This document shows, in pieces, positions 25,353-37,559 of a stretch of 64,000 nucleotides of DNA. A program made the position numbers and the translations under genes. The DNA lies in NCBI RefSeq assembly GCF_000720325.1, contig NZ_JOJM01000016.1:62001-126000 (forward strand). The letters run 5' to 3'. Position 1 is the first letter of the stretch. Each line of letters starts with the position of its first letter. This DNA is from Streptomyces sp. NRRL B-1347 (GTDB taxonomy: Bacteria; Actinomycetota; Actinomycetes; Streptomycetales; Streptomycetaceae). The notes under the pieces are model-generated. The model did not search any database, was not told the origin of the DNA, and worked only from the letters and a program-made list of their open reading frames with translations.

Positions 25353-26036
25353 TCACTCCTCGAACCGGTAGCCCATCCCCGGCGCGGTGATCAGATGCCG
25401 CGGATGGGCCGGGTCCGGCTCCAGTTTGCGGCGCAGTTGGGCCATGTACACGCGCAGGTAGTTGGTGCGCGTGCTGTGCGAGGGACCCCATACCTCGCCG
25501 AGCAGCTGCTGCTGGCTGACCAGTCGGCCCCGGTGGCGGATCAGGACCTCCAGGAAGTGCCACTCGGTCGGCGTGAGGCGCACGACACGGCCGTCGCGCA
25601 GGGCCTTCTTGGCCAGCAGGTCGAGGGTGAAGCCCGGTGTCTCGACGAGCGCCGGGGACTCGTCGTGCTCCGCGGGCCTGCTCCTGCGGGCCGCGGCCCG
25701 CAGCCGGGCGAGGAGTTCGTCCATGCTGAACGGTTTGGGAATGTAGTCGTCGGCGCCCGCGTCGAGCGCCGCGACCTTCTCGTCGGAGGCCTGGCGGGCG
25801 GACACGACGAGGATCGGCGCGCGGCTGAACCCGCGCAGCCAGCCGATCAGATCGATGCCGTCCATGTCGGGCAGCCCGAGATCAAGGAGGACCACGTCCG
25901 GCGGACGTGCCGACGCCAGACGCTGGGCAGTGCCCCCGTCGACCGCCGCGTCCACCTCGTACTTACGCGCCTTGAGGTTGATCTCCAGAGCCCGTACGAG
26001 CTGTGGGTCGTCCTCGACCACCAGCACCCGGGTCAT
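25353..26036 (-). CDS. kdpE: OmpR/PhoB-family response regulator, KdpE-like
   Basis: A 227-residue two-domain response regulator. The receiver domain has the acidic pair in VVEDD, phosphoacceptor Asp in LLDLGLPDMDG, the Thr/Ser switch in VVSA and Lys in PKPF. The winged-helix domain ends YLRVYMAQLRRKLE and GMGYRFEE. These sequences are typical of KdpE, the activator of potassium-ATPase genes. GGAGG precedes the ATG at 26036. There is no kdpD beside it; the divergent kdpB is the only Kdp structural gene nearby. Confidence 0.85.
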   Translation of the reverse strand: MTRVLVVEDDPQLVRALEINLKARKYEVDAAVDGGTAQRLASARPPDVVLLDLGLPDMDGIDLIGWLRGFSRAPILVVSARQASDEKVAALDAGADDYIPKPFSMDELLARLRAAARRSRPAEHDESPALVETPGFTLDLLAKKALRDGRVVRLTPTEWHFLEVLIRHRGRLVSQQQLLGEVWGPSHSTRTNYLRVYMAQLRRKLEPDPAHPRHLITAPGMGYRFEE

Positions 26037-26164
26037 CGGTGTGCCGCCTCCTGACAGTGCGGGCGGACCCTGCCCGCGACCGTACGCGGCCGAAGCGGAA
26101 CGGGCCCACAGAATTAGTGCGGTCCCGTGAAGCAAAGCGTCCACCAGCACGTTCGCCGCCGCTC

Positions 26165-26213
26165 TTGATGTCTCTCATACGGCAGGCCCAACTGCGTTGA
26201 CGCCTCTCTTACG
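26165..26213. promoter_or_regulatory. Pair of 17-bp direct repeats near kdpE
   Basis: TTGATGTCTCTCATACG at 26165-26181 and TTGACGCCTCTCTTACG at 26197-26213 agree at 14 of 17 positions. They are spaced 32 bases apart, about three helical turns, so on the same DNA face. OmpR-family regulators bind direct repeats, so KdpE is a natural candidate. The site lies about 130 bases upstream of the kdpE start. Confidence 0.45.
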
Positions 26214-26558
26214 TTGCGCCCCGACGGGTGCGCGCGTACGCCGGGGCGCGTGCGACGGCGTCGTTCCGGACGAGGAAACGTCCCGGAGAAGAACCGGAAA
26301 AGAAGGAGGGGAACCGGAAGAGACAACGTCCCGGCTCCCGGCCCCCCTCGTGGCCGGGACCCGGGACGTCCGCTCGGACGGACGACGGGTCCCCGGTGCG
26401 GGGCGCGCACGGTCCCTACCCCCGTACTGGACCTGCGCGCCGCGGGCGGTGGTCGTCGTCACACGCCCTCCGAGCCCGCACCGGGTTCCGTTCGTCCGTC
26501 CCCCCGTGGTGATCAGTCTTGGGCCGGTTCCGGACGTTCCCGTTCTTGTTGACGCTCT

Positions 26559-26575
26559 CCTGATGCGTCATCAGG
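26559..26575. promoter_or_regulatory. Palindrome upstream of kdpB
   Basis: CCTGATG, CGT, CATCAGG: a perfect 7-bp-arm inverted repeat flanked by TTGACG sequences on both sides. It lies about 170 bases before the kdpB ATG and probably close to its promoter. The binding protein is unknown. Confidence 0.45.
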
Positions 26576-26743
26576 GCCCCTTGACGCGGTCTTGACGGGT
26601 GGTCAGGGGTCCGCCGGCCGACGCTGTCAGAGCGTCGTCAATTCCCGGTCGCGAAGGTGGGTCCGGGAGGTCCGCGCGGCTACTTTCCTCTGCGCGCGGC
26701 CGCGTTCCGTGGCCGGTCTCCCTGCAGAAAGTCACCTTCACCG

Positions 26744-28984
26744 ATGCTTCCCGCCGCCTCGCAGCAGGCTCCTTCCCCGCCCGAAGACCCCGTAGGAACC
26801 GAAGGCCCCGTAGGAACCGACGGCCCCGTAGGACCCGACACCCCCGAGGGCGGGTCCGGGCGCGGCCCGCGGCTCCGGCCCGGCCGTCGGCACCGGGCCG
26901 GCACCGGTGGACTCGTCGACCCTGTGCAGCTGTTCACGTCGCAGCTCCTCACGTCTTTCCCCGACGCCGTGCACAAGCTGCGGCCGCGCGCGCTGGTGAA
27001 GAACCCCGTCCTGTTCGTCGTGGGGTGCGGCGCGGTCATCACCACGGGCTCCGCCGTGCTCCACCCGTCGGTGTTCTCCTGGGTCATCAGCGGCTGGCTC
27101 TGGCTCACGGTGGTCTTCGCGAACCTCGCGGAGGCCGTCGCCGAGGGCCGCGGCAAGGCGCAGGCACGGGCCCTGCGCAAGGCGCGTACGGACACGGCCG
27201 CCCGCCGGCTGCGCCACAACTGGCGCATGGGCATGGACATCGCGGGCGCCGAGACGGAGTCCGTCGCCGCGACCGAGCTGCGGCCCTTCGACTTCGTCGT
27301 GGTCGAGGCGGGCGAGCTGATCCCGGCCGACGGCGACGTCGTGGAGGGGGTCGCGGCGGTCGACGAGTCCGCCGTGACCGGGGAGTCGGCGCCGGTCATC
27401 CGCGAGTCGGGCGGCGACCGCAGCGGCGTCACGGGCGGTACGACGGTCCTCTCCGACCGGATCGTCGTGCGTGTGACCTCGCGCTCCGGGCACTCCTTCC
27501 TCGACCGCATGATCTCGCTCGTGGAGGGCGCGTCCCGGCAGAAGACGCCCAACGAGATCGCCCTGAACATCCTCCTCGCGGCGCTCACCGTCGTCTTCGT
27601 CCTGGTCGTCGTGGCGCTGCAGCCGATGGCGTCGTACGCGGACGCGGCGCAGCCCACGACCGTGCTCGTCGCGCTCCTGGTGACGCTGATCCCGACGACG
27701 ATCGGCGCGCTCCTCTCGGCGATCGGCATCGCGGGCATGGACCGGCTCGTGCAGCGCAACGTGCTCGCGATGTCGGGCCGCGCGGTGGAGGCAGCGGGCG
27801 ACGTGAACACGCTGCTCCTGGACAAGACCGGCACGATCACGCTCGGCAACCGCGAGGCGGACGCGTTCCTCGCGCTGCCCGGCGTCGACGAGACGCACCT
27901 CGCGGACGCCGCGCAGCTGTCGTCGCTCGCGGACGAGACGCCCGAGGGCCGCTCCATCGTGGTGCACGCCAAGGACGCGTACGGTCTGCGCGCCCCGGCC
28001 AGGGGCGAGCTGGCCAACGCCACGTTCGTGGAGTTCACGGCGCAGACCCGGATGAGCGGCATCGACCTGCGCTGGGACAACGGCGCGGCCTGCGCGATCC
28101 GCAAGGGCGCCGCCGCCCAGGTGATCAGCTGGGTGGAGCTGCGCGGCGGCCACGTGCCGCCCGAGGCACGGTCGTTCGCCGCCGCGGTGGCGGCTGCGGG
28201 CGGCACGCCGCTGCTCGTCGCGGTGCACGACTGGGACGGGCCGCGCGTCCTCGGCGTCGTCCGTCTGAAGGACGTCGTGAAGGACGGCATCCGTGAACGG
28301 TTCGCCGAGCTGCGCCGCATGGGCATCAGGACCGTGATGATCACCGGCGACAACGCGCTCACGGCGCGCGCCATCGCCCGGGAGGCGGGCGTGGACGACT
28401 TCCTCGCGGAGGCCACGCCCGAGGACAAGCTCGCCCTGATCAAGAAGGAGCAGGAGGGCGGCAAGCTCGTCGCGATGACCGGCGACGGCACGAACGACGC
28501 GCCCGCGCTCGCGCAGGCCGACGTCGGCGTCGCCATGAACACCGGCACCTCGGCCGCCAAGGAGGCCGGGAACATGGTGGACCTGGACTCCAACCCCACC
28601 AAGCTCATCGACATCGTCGAGATCGGCAAGCAGCTGCTCATCACGCGCGGCGCCCTGACCACCTTCTCGATCACGAACGACGTGGCGAAGTACTTCGCGA
28701 TCATCCCGGCCATGTTCGCGAGCGCCTATCCGGGCCTCGAGTCGCTCAACGTCATGGGGCTGCACAGCCCGAAGTCGGCGATCACCTCCGCGATCATCTT
28801 CAACGCGCTGATCATCGTCGCGCTGATCCCGCTGGCGCTGCGCGGCGTCCGCTACACGCCCGCGTCGGCGCACGACCTGCTGCGCCGCAACCTCGCGCTG
28901 TACGGGCTCGGCGGGCTCGTCCTGCCGTTCCTCGGCATCAAGCTGATCGACCTGGCGGTCTCCGCGCTTCCCGGGCTCGGCTGA
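26744..28984 (+). CDS. kdpB: Potassium-transporting ATPase KdpB-like P-type ATPase
   Basis: The catalytic subunit of the Kdp high-affinity potassium pump, here 746 residues. Actuator TGES is in AVTGESAPV, the phosphorylation site is DKTGT, the nucleotide and hinge parts include MITGDN and TGDGTNDAP, and the transmembrane coupling segment is [14 protein letters not shown]. All catalytic motifs are intact. The N-terminus carries an extra low-complexity 50-residue segment made partly of an 18-bp repeat, so the true start is uncertain (GTG at 26657 also possible). No kdpA, kdpC or kdpF is adjacent, which is unusual because KdpB needs KdpA to move potassium. Confidence 0.88.
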   Translation: MLPAASQQAPSPPEDPVGTEGPVGTDGPVGPDTPEGGSGRGPRLRPGRRHRAGTGGLVDPVQLFTSQLLTSFPDAVHKLRPRALVKNPVLFVVGCGAVITTGSAVLHPSVFSWVISGWLWLTVVFANLAEAVAEGRGKAQARALRKARTDTAARRLRHNWRMGMDIAGAETESVAATELRPFDFVVVEAGELIPADGDVVEGVAAVDESAVTGESAPVIRESGGDRSGVTGGTTVLSDRIVVRVTSRSGHSFLDRMISLVEGASRQKTPNEIALNILLAALTVVFVLVVVALQPMASYADAAQPTTVLVALLVTLIPTTIGALLSAIGIAGMDRLVQRNVLAMSGRAVEAAGDVNTLLLDKTGTITLGNREADAFLALPGVDETHLADAAQLSSLADETPEGRSIVVHAKDAYGLRAPARGELANATFVEFTAQTRMSGIDLRWDNGAACAIRKGAAAQVISWVELRGGHVPPEARSFAAAVAAAGGTPLLVAVHDWDGPRVLGVVRLKDVVKDGIRERFAELRRMGIRTVMITGDNALTARAIAREAGVDDFLAEATPEDKLALIKKEQEGGKLVAMTGDGTNDAPALAQADVGVAMNTGTSAAKEAGNMVDLDSNPTKLIDIVEIGKQLLITRGALTTFSITNDVAKYFAIIPAMFASAYPGLESLNVMGLHSPKSAITSAIIFNALIIVALIPLALRGVRYTPASAHDLLRRNLALYGLGGLVLPFLGIKLIDLAVSALPGLG
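26783..26836 (+). repeat. Three 18-bp tandem repeats in the kdpB N-terminus
   Basis: Units GAAGACCCCGTAGGAACC, GAAGGCCCCGTAGGAACC and GACGGCCCCGTAGGACCC run head to tail. If translated they give [18 protein letters not shown]. The segment lies upstream of the conserved KdpB start region (VDPVQLF) and is not part of the ATPase fold. Confidence 0.75.
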
Positions 28985-29391
28985 CCCGCGCCCCGCTCCC
29001 CCGCCCCGCGCGCCAGCCGTATCAGGGCCCCGTCAAGGAGCGCACGGACGGCTTGAAGCCCCGCTCAGGGGCCAGTTGGATGAGTGTCGTGAACAGCTTC
29101 GCGCGCCATGACGACCGGCCGCCTCATACGGCGGTGCCGGTCGCGCGCCCGTACTCGTGACGGGGCGCTGACTCCGCACCGCACCAGCCGCACCGCAGCA
29201 GCCACACGCCCCAGCCGCATCGCAGCAGCCGCACCACAGCCGCCCTGCCGCACCAGGCGTGCCCACGCGCACCAGCCGTGCCGCACCCGCCGTGCCCGGC
29301 GCCCCTGACCGGCGTTCACGCCCCCCTTCACCCCGCATGCCCCGCCCCCGCCGGGGGCCTCCTCGGCATGCCCCGACCCAGGAACACAGCC
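28985..29391. other. Intergenic region with degenerate GCCGCACCGCAGCA-like repeats
   Basis: About 400 bases after kdpB, where kdpC would normally be. No KdpC-like frame is present in any phase. From 29176 to 29330 the sequence is a run of diverged repeats of the type CACCAGCCGCACCGCAGCAG, which gives long open frames of no recognisable product. The right end holds the ribosome binding site of the SDR gene. Confidence 0.5.
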
Positions 29392-30201
29392 ATGTCCTCT
29401 GCCTCCCTGTCCGGCCGCACCGCGCTCGTCACCGGCGCCACCTCCGGAATCGGCTTCGAGACCGCCCGCCTGCTCGCCGAGCGCGGCGTCACCGTCCTGC
29501 TGCACGGCCGCACCGCCGACGAGGCCCGGGCCGCCGCCGACGCGCTCGTCGCCACGGCCCGCCCCGACGCGCCGCGCCCGTGCCCCCTCGCCGCCGACTT
29601 CACCCGCCTGGAGGAGGTCGAGCGGCTCGCGCGGCACGTCGTCGCCGACCACCCCCACCTGGACGTCCTGGTGAACAACGCGGGCATCGCGGCCCCCGAG
29701 CGGCACACCGTCACCGCCGACGGCAACGAGATCGCCTTCCAGGTGAACTTCCTCGCGCACTACCTCCTGACCAGCCTCCTTGAGCCCGCCCTGACCAGCG
29801 AGCGGGGCGGCCGCGTCGTCAACGTGTCCTCGTCGCTGCACCGCACGGCGTCGATCCAGTGGAACGACCCGAACCGCGCCCGCCGCTACTCGCGCCTGGC
29901 CGCCTACGCCCAGTCGCAGCTCGCGCTCACCGTCTTCGCCGCCGATCCGCGCGTGACCGCCGTGTCCGTGCACCCGGGCGCGTGCGACACCGCGCTCCTG
30001 CCGCTGTACGCGCACGAGGGCGCGTCCGCCGCCGAGGGCGCCGCCCACGTGGTGCGCCTGTGCGACCCGGCCGTCGAGATCGTCAACGGCGCGTACTACG
30101 ACCGCGACGAGCGCGTCGAACCCGCCGCGGCCGCCCTGGAGGACCGCACCGTCAAGCGCCTCACCAAACTCGCCGACCTGCTGGTCGGCCACGCCTCTTG
30201 A
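29392..30201 (+). CDS. SDR-family protein lacking the catalytic lysine
   Basis: A 269-residue short-chain dehydrogenase fold. The cofactor motif TGATSGIG and the structural NNAG are intact, and the catalytic Ser lies in NVSSSL. Tyr172 is present, but the YxxxK motif reads YAQSQ, with Gln176 in place of Lys. An intact Lys is needed to lower the Tyr pKa in classical SDRs, so activity is doubtful or altered. ATG at 29392 gives the standard N-terminus. A GNAT gene follows on the same strand 122 bases on. Confidence 0.85.
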   Translation: MSSASLSGRTALVTGATSGIGFETARLLAERGVTVLLHGRTADEARAAADALVATARPDAPRPCPLAADFTRLEEVERLARHVVADHPHLDVLVNNAGIAAPERHTVTADGNEIAFQVNFLAHYLLTSLLEPALTSERGGRVVNVSSSLHRTASIQWNDPNRARRYSRLAAYAQSQLALTVFAADPRVTAVSVHPGACDTALLPLYAHEGASAAEGAAHVVRLCDPAVEIVNGAYYDRDERVEPAAAALEDRTVKRLTKLADLLVGHAS

Positions 30202-30323
30202 AGGGAGCGCCGGACACCGCGCCCGGCCCGGTCGCCCCCTCGCGCGGCCCGGCCGGGCGTGTCCCGCCGCGTGCGCCCTCTATCCTCTCGATCGCTCGTT
30301 GACACCCCTGGAGGACGGCTTCC

Positions 30324-31142
30324 GTGATCCCGCTCGCGCCGCGTCAACTTCCCCCTCTCTCCGACTGGTTCGCCATCGGGGCGCCCGGTACCGCCGCCCT
30401 GCCCGAGCACGCCCTGGCGCACGGCGCAGGACAGTGGTGGGCGGACCGCGCCGAGGCGCCGCGCGCGCTCGCGGTGGCCTGCGCCGGGCACGTCCTGCTG
30501 CGCGGCGACCCGCGCGCGGTGACGCCGGCGGAGCTCGCGCCGTTCGCGGCAGGCCACGTCGAGGCCCCGTTGCGCTTCCTGCCCGTGCTCGGCGCCGCCT
30601 TCGAGCGCCTGGTGCCCGTCGAGCGCATGGTCTACGTCCACCGGGAGCCCGTCGCCGTCCAGCGCCCGCCGCGCGGGGTGCGGATCCGCCGGGTCACGGC
30701 GGGCGACGCGGCCGCGCTTGCCACGCGGTGGCCCGGCTCCGACTGGATCCACGACAGCTGGGGCGGCGCCGAGGGGCTCGCCGCCTCCGGCCACGCGGTC
30801 GCCGCCTTCGACCGCGGCGGCCGGGTCCTGTCCGTCGCCTGCTCCTACTTCGCGGGCGCCGCCTACGAGGACGTGGCCGTCGCCACCGCGCCCGCGCACC
30901 GCCGCAAGGGACTCGCGCACGCCTGCGTGACCGCGCTCACCGCGGACATCGCGGCCCGGGGCCGCACCGCGAGCTGGTCCTGCGCCCGCGACAACCGCCC
31001 CAGCCGCCTCCTCGCCTGGACGACGGGCTTCCGGCTCGCACGCGAATACACACGATTCGCCACCGGCGCTCCCCTACCTCAATCGGCGGCATTGGGCAAG
31101 CCCCTCCCGGACCCCACATCACCCCTGATGCCCCTTCTGTGA
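30324..31142 (+). CDS. GNAT family N-acetyltransferase (C-terminal GNAT domain)
   Basis: A 272-residue protein. Residues 1-120 are a variable N-terminal domain. Residues about 122-245 form a GNAT fold with the acetyl-CoA loop VATAPAHRRKGLAHACV and the NRPSRLLAWTTGFR segment near the end. GTG at 30324 is supported by GGAGG seven bases upstream. The C-terminal 25 residues (Pro-rich) look disordered. Substrate unknown. Confidence 0.8.
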   Translation: MIPLAPRQLPPLSDWFAIGAPGTAALPEHALAHGAGQWWADRAEAPRALAVACAGHVLLRGDPRAVTPAELAPFAAGHVEAPLRFLPVLGAAFERLVPVERMVYVHREPVAVQRPPRGVRIRRVTAGDAAALATRWPGSDWIHDSWGGAEGLAASGHAVAAFDRGGRVLSVACSYFAGAAYEDVAVATAPAHRRKGLAHACVTALTADIAARGRTASWSCARDNRPSRLLAWTTGFRLAREYTRFATGAPLPQSAALGKPLPDPTSPLMPLL

Positions 31143-31248
31143 CGTGCGGCAATAGCGTTCCGGCCGCCCGACTTCAAGAGCATCCGAAGAGTCCAAGGTC
31201 ACAGCCGTGCCTCGGCCTCAGGTGCCGAATCCGCCCTAGCATCGACGC

Positions 31249-33107
31249 ATGACGGTCCTGCCTGATGACGGGCTTTCGCTGGCCGCCGATTTCCCTGATG
31301 CGACCCATGAGCAGTGGCAGCGCCTGGTGGAAGGCGTACTGCGTAAGTCGGGCAAGGACGTATCGGGGGCGGCGGCTGAGGAAGCGCTGTCCACCGCACT
31401 CGAGGACGGGCTCAGCACCCGCCCCCTGTACACCGCCCGTGACGCCGTGGCCGACGTGGGCCACCCAGGCTTCGCCCCCTTCGTGCGGGGCGGCTCCGCC
31501 GCGGGTGGCGCCGCCACCGGGTGGGACGTACGCCAGCGGCACGCGACGAGCGACCCCGGGCGCACGAACGAAGCGGTCCTCGCCGACCTGGAGAACGGCG
31601 TCACCTCGCTGTGGCTGGCCCTCGGCCCGGACGCGCTGCCCGTGTCCGGCCTTGAGCGGGCGCTCGACGGGGTGTACTTGGACCTGGCGCCGGTCGCCCT
31701 CGACGCCGGCGCGGCGTACGAGGGGGCGGCGCACGCCTTCCTCGGGCTCGTGGACGCTGCGGGTGTCGCCAAGAGCGCGGTACGCGGCACCCTCGGCGCC
31801 GATCCGCTCGGACACGAGGCGCGTACGGGCGAGGAGTTGGACGCGGCCGCGGCCGTCGGGCTCGCGCGGCTCACCGGCCGTGAGTACGGCGGCCTGCGGG
31901 CCCTGGTCGTGGACGCGCTGCCCTACCACGAGGCGGGCGGCTCGGCCGCGCAGGAGCTCGGCGCCTCGCTCGCGACCGGCGTGGCGTATCTGCGGCTCCT
32001 CACGGACGCGGGCCTGTCGCTCCACGAGGCCTGCGCTCAGCTGGAGTTCCGCTACGCGGCCACCGCCGACCAGTTCCTGACCATCGCCAAGCTGCGGGCG
32101 GCGCGGCAGCTGTGGGCCCGGGTGGCCGAGGCCTGCGGCGACGCGGACGCGGGCGCCCAGCGCCAGCACGCGGTCACGTCCCCGGTGATGATGGCCCGCC
32201 GCGACCCGTGGGTGAACATGCTGCGGACGACGGTGGCCAGCCTGGCCGCCGGAGTGGGCGGCGCCGACGCGGTCACGGTGCTGCCGTTCGACCACGCCCT
32301 GGGCCAGCCGGACGCGTTCGCGCGCCGGATCGCCCGCAACACCTCGACGATCCTCCTCGAGGAGTCGCACCTGTCGCGCGTCATCGACCCGGCGGGCGGC
32401 TCCTGGTACGTGGAGCGCCTGACCGCCGAACTGGCCGACGCGGCCTGGGCGTTCTTCCAGGAGATCGAGCGCGCGGGCGGCCAGGCGGCGGCCCTGCGCT
32501 CGGGCCTGCTCGGCGAGCGCCTCGCGGCGACCTGGGCCGAGCGCAGCCGCAAGCTCGCCAAGCGGCGCGAACCGATCACCGGCGTCAGCGAGTTCCCGCA
32601 CCTCGGCGAGAAGCCGGTCGAGCGCGAGCCCGCCCCCGCGGGGCCGACCGGCGGACTGCCGCGGGTGCGCCGTGACGAGGCGTACGAGGCGCTGCGCTCC
32701 CGCTCGGACGCGCACCTCGCGGCCACCGGCGCCCGGCCGAAGGTGTTCCTGGCCGCGCTCGGCCCGGCCGCCGCGCACACCGCGCGCGCCACGTTCGCCG
32801 CGAACCTCTTCCAGGCGGGCGGCGTCGAGCCCGTCCACGACCCGGTGTCGGTGACCGCGGAGACCGCCGCCGACGCGTTCCGCGCCAGCGGGGCGACGAT
32901 CGCGTGCCTGTGTTCGAGCGACGCGCTGTACGCCGATGAGGCGGCGGCCGTCGCGGCCGCACTGCAGGCCGCGGGCGCGCGGCGGGTGTTCCTCGCGGGG
33001 CGGCCCGGCGAGGCCACCGAGCACGCCGCCGTCGACGCGTACGTCTTCGCCGGCTGCGACGCCGTGGCCGTGCTGTCCTCCACCCTCGACCTCATGGGAG
33101 TGGCGCC

Positions 33108-33111
<4 letters not shown>
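31249..33111 (+). CDS. mutA: Methylmalonyl-CoA mutase small subunit
   Basis: A 620-residue beta chain of the heterodimeric adenosylcobalamin enzyme that interconverts methylmalonyl-CoA and succinyl-CoA. It resembles MutB over the barrel (ITS-like [31 protein letters not shown]). Its C-terminal domain lacks the cobalamin DxHxxG motif, as expected for the small subunit. TAGCAT at 31237-31242, six bases before the ATG, suggests a leaderless start; no Shine-Dalgarno sequence is seen. It overlaps mutB by ATGA. Confidence 0.92.
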
Positions 33112-35363
<2,252 letters not shown>

Positions 35364-35375
35364 GCCGCTGACCCC

Positions 35376-36476
35376 ATGGCACCGACGATCGATCTCGACA
35401 GTTATGTGAAGGGCGTGCTCGACGGCAAGCGCGCGCACATCGCGCGCGCGATCACGCTCGTGGAGTCCACCAAGGCCGAACACCGCGTCCTCGCCCAGCG
35501 GTTGCTGACGCAGCTCCTTCCGCACGCGGGGCGGGCGCGGCGCGTCGGCATCAGCGGGGTGCCCGGCGTCGGCAAGTCGACGTTCATCGACGCGCTCGGC
35601 ACGATGCTCACCTCGCTGGGCCACCGGGTCGCGGTGCTCGCCGTCGACCCGTCGTCGACGCGCACGGGCGGTTCCATCCTGGGCGACAAGACGCGCATGG
35701 AGCGCCTGGCCGTGGACCCGATGGCGTTCGTGCGCCCCTCCCCCACGGCGGGGACGCTCGGCGGCGTGGCCAAGGCGACCCGGGAGTCCATCGTGGTGAT
35801 GGAGGCCGCGGGCTACGACGTGGTGCTCGTGGAGACCGTCGGCGTGGGCCAGTCGGAGACGGCCGTCGCCAACATGGTCGACTCGTTCCTGCTGCTCACC
35901 CTCGCCCGTACCGGAGACCAGCTGCAGGGCATCAAGAAGGGCGTCCTGGAGCTCGCGGACGTCATCGCGGTCAACAAGGCCGACGGCCCGCACGAGCGGG
36001 ACGCGCGCTCGGCCGCCCGCGAACTGGCGGGCGCGCTGCGCCTGATGCACGGCAAGGACGCGGTGTGGACGCCTCCGGTGCTCAGTTGCAGCGCCCGTGA
36101 GGGCTCGGGGCTCGACACGCTGTGGGAGCGCCTGGAGCAGCACCGCGCGCTCCTCGACTCCACCGGCCGCCTCGCCGCCAAGCGCCGCGACCAGCAGGTC
36201 GACTGGACGTGGACGATGGTGCGCGAGGAGCTGCTCGGCCGTCTGTACGCGCATCCCGACGTGCGGCGCCTCGCACCGGACCTCGAACGGGGCGTGCGCG
36301 AGGGGACGGTGACCGCGACGACCGCCGCGGAGCGGATCCTGGCCGCGTTCCAGGACCCCGGGGCGCCGGGTGGCGCCGCCGACGGGAGCACCGGGCCGCG
36401 CCCGGCCCCGCAGAGCGCCCCGCCACCGAGCCCGGCCCCGCACGACGCACCACCGAAGGACGGAACCACCTCGTGA
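35376..36476 (+). CDS. meaB: GTPase MeaB, methylmalonyl-CoA mutase chaperone
   Basis: A 366-residue G3E-family GTPase that loads adenosylcobalamin into the mutase and guards it from inactivation. Walker A is GVPGVGKST near residue 61; VDPSS, the switch segment VETVGVGQSE and the base motif NKAD follow. The last 40 residues are a Pro/Ala-rich disordered tail not seen in the core family. It sits directly after mutB and overlaps the hydrolase gene by GTGA. Confidence 0.93.
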   Translation: MAPTIDLDSYVKGVLDGKRAHIARAITLVESTKAEHRVLAQRLLTQLLPHAGRARRVGISGVPGVGKSTFIDALGTMLTSLGHRVAVLAVDPSSTRTGGSILGDKTRMERLAVDPMAFVRPSPTAGTLGGVAKATRESIVVMEAAGYDVVLVETVGVGQSETAVANMVDSFLLLTLARTGDQLQGIKKGVLELADVIAVNKADGPHERDARSAARELAGALRLMHGKDAVWTPPVLSCSAREGSGLDTLWERLEQHRALLDSTGRLAAKRRDQQVDWTWTMVREELLGRLYAHPDVRRLAPDLERGVREGTVTATTAAERILAAFQDPGAPGGAADGSTGPRPAPQSAPPPSPAPHDAPPKDGTTS

Positions 36477-37525
36477 GCCACGACGCACCACCTCCGGTCC
36501 TGCTGCGCACCGAGGGCCGCGCGGCCCACGTCGTCCTGAACCGGCCCCGCGCGCTCAACGCCCTGGACCACACCATGGTCCGCCTGATCGACGACGCGCT
36601 CACCGCGTGGGAGCGGGACGACGCGGTGGCGACGGTCGTGGTGTCCGGCGCCGGGGAGCGGGGCCTGTGCGCGGGCGGTGACATCCGTGCCGTGCGCGAG
36701 GACCTCCTCGCGGGCGGCGGCGCCGCGTCGGCGGCCTTCTGGCACGACGAGTACGTGCTCAACTCCCGCATCGCGCACTACCCGAAGCCCTACGTCGCCC
36801 TCATGGACGGCTATGTGATGGGCGGCGGCGTCGGCGTCTCGGCCCACGGCGGCGTGCGGGTCGTCACGGAGCGCTCGCGGGTCGCCATGCCCGAGACGAT
36901 CATCGGCTTCGTGCCCGACGTCGGCGGGACGTACCTGCTGTCGCGGGCGCCGGGCGAGCTGGGCACGCATCTGGCCCTGACCGGTGCGTCCGCGGGTGCC
37001 GCGGACGCCCTGCTGTGCGGGCTCGCCGACCACTACGTGCCGTCCGGTCGGCTCGCGGACCTCACCGCCGCGCTCGCGGACGGCGAGGCGGCGGACGTGG
37101 TGGCCCGGTTCGCCGAGGCCGCGCCCGAGGGCGAGCTGGCCGCGCACCGGGAGTGGATCGACTCCTGCTACGCCGCCGGGTCCGTGGAGGAGATCGTCGA
37201 CCGGCTGCGAAGCTGTGGCGAGCCGGCGGCGAAGGAGGCCGCGGAGACGCTGCTCTCGCGCTCGCCCACGTCCTTGAAGGTCACGCTCGCCGCCGTGCGC
37301 CGGGCCCGTGCCCTCGGCTCCCTGGAGGCCGTGCTGCGCCAGGAGTACCGCACGTCGTGCGCGTGTCTGACCTCCCCGGACTTCCCCGAGGGCGTACGCG
37401 CCCAGGTCGTGGACAAGGACCGCAGGCCCCGCTGGTCCCCCGCGAGCCTCGCGGAGGTGGGGGACGCGGAGGTGGCGCGCTTCTTCCTGCCGTCCCCGTA
37501 CGGGGAGTTGAAGCTGGGGAGCTGA
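36473..37525 (+). CDS. 3-hydroxyisobutyryl-CoA hydrolase (enoyl-CoA hydratase fold)
   Basis: A 350-residue crotonase-fold protein with the HIBYL-CoA hydrolase layout: oxyanion segments GLCAGGDIRAV and YVMGGGVGVSAHG, then PETIIGFVPDVGG and a conserved C-terminus (LTSPDFPEGVRA, VDKDRRPRW). It hydrolyses 3-hydroxyisobutyryl-CoA in valine breakdown. GTG at 36473 overlaps the meaB stop. Its place behind mutAB-meaB fits valine carbon flowing to methylmalonyl-CoA. Confidence 0.88.
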   Translation: MSHDAPPPVLLRTEGRAAHVVLNRPRALNALDHTMVRLIDDALTAWERDDAVATVVVSGAGERGLCAGGDIRAVREDLLAGGGAASAAFWHDEYVLNSRIAHYPKPYVALMDGYVMGGGVGVSAHGGVRVVTERSRVAMPETIIGFVPDVGGTYLLSRAPGELGTHLALTGASAGAADALLCGLADHYVPSGRLADLTAALADGEAADVVARFAEAAPEGELAAHREWIDSCYAAGSVEEIVDRLRSCGEPAAKEAAETLLSRSPTSLKVTLAAVRRARALGSLEAVLRQEYRTSCACLTSPDFPEGVRAQVVDKDRRPRWSPASLAEVGDAEVARFFLPSPYGELKLGS

Positions 37526-37559
37526 GCCGGTGCCGTGGCGACGACCGGTGCGGTCGGCG

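Larger units (their letters stand above)
26037..26743. other. 700-base intergenic region between kdpE and kdpB
   Basis: No gene recognised, and in particular no kdpA or kdpF. It holds a pair of 17-bp direct repeats (26165 and 26197) and a perfect palindrome (26559-26575). There is a purine-rich stretch (26270-26330), and candidate -35 boxes TTGACG near 26549 and 26581. Short open frames on both strands have neither start signals nor a recognisable product. The potassium-responsive control of the divergent genes is likely to lie here. Confidence 0.55.

Noticed and set aside
26197..26595. Possible kdpA or kdpF remnant between kdpE and kdpB
   Set aside because: No hydrophobic segments or KdpA selectivity-filter motifs in any frame.
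28985..29391. Possible kdpC
   Set aside because: All frames are repeat-derived Arg/Ala/Thr-rich text with no N-terminal membrane helix.
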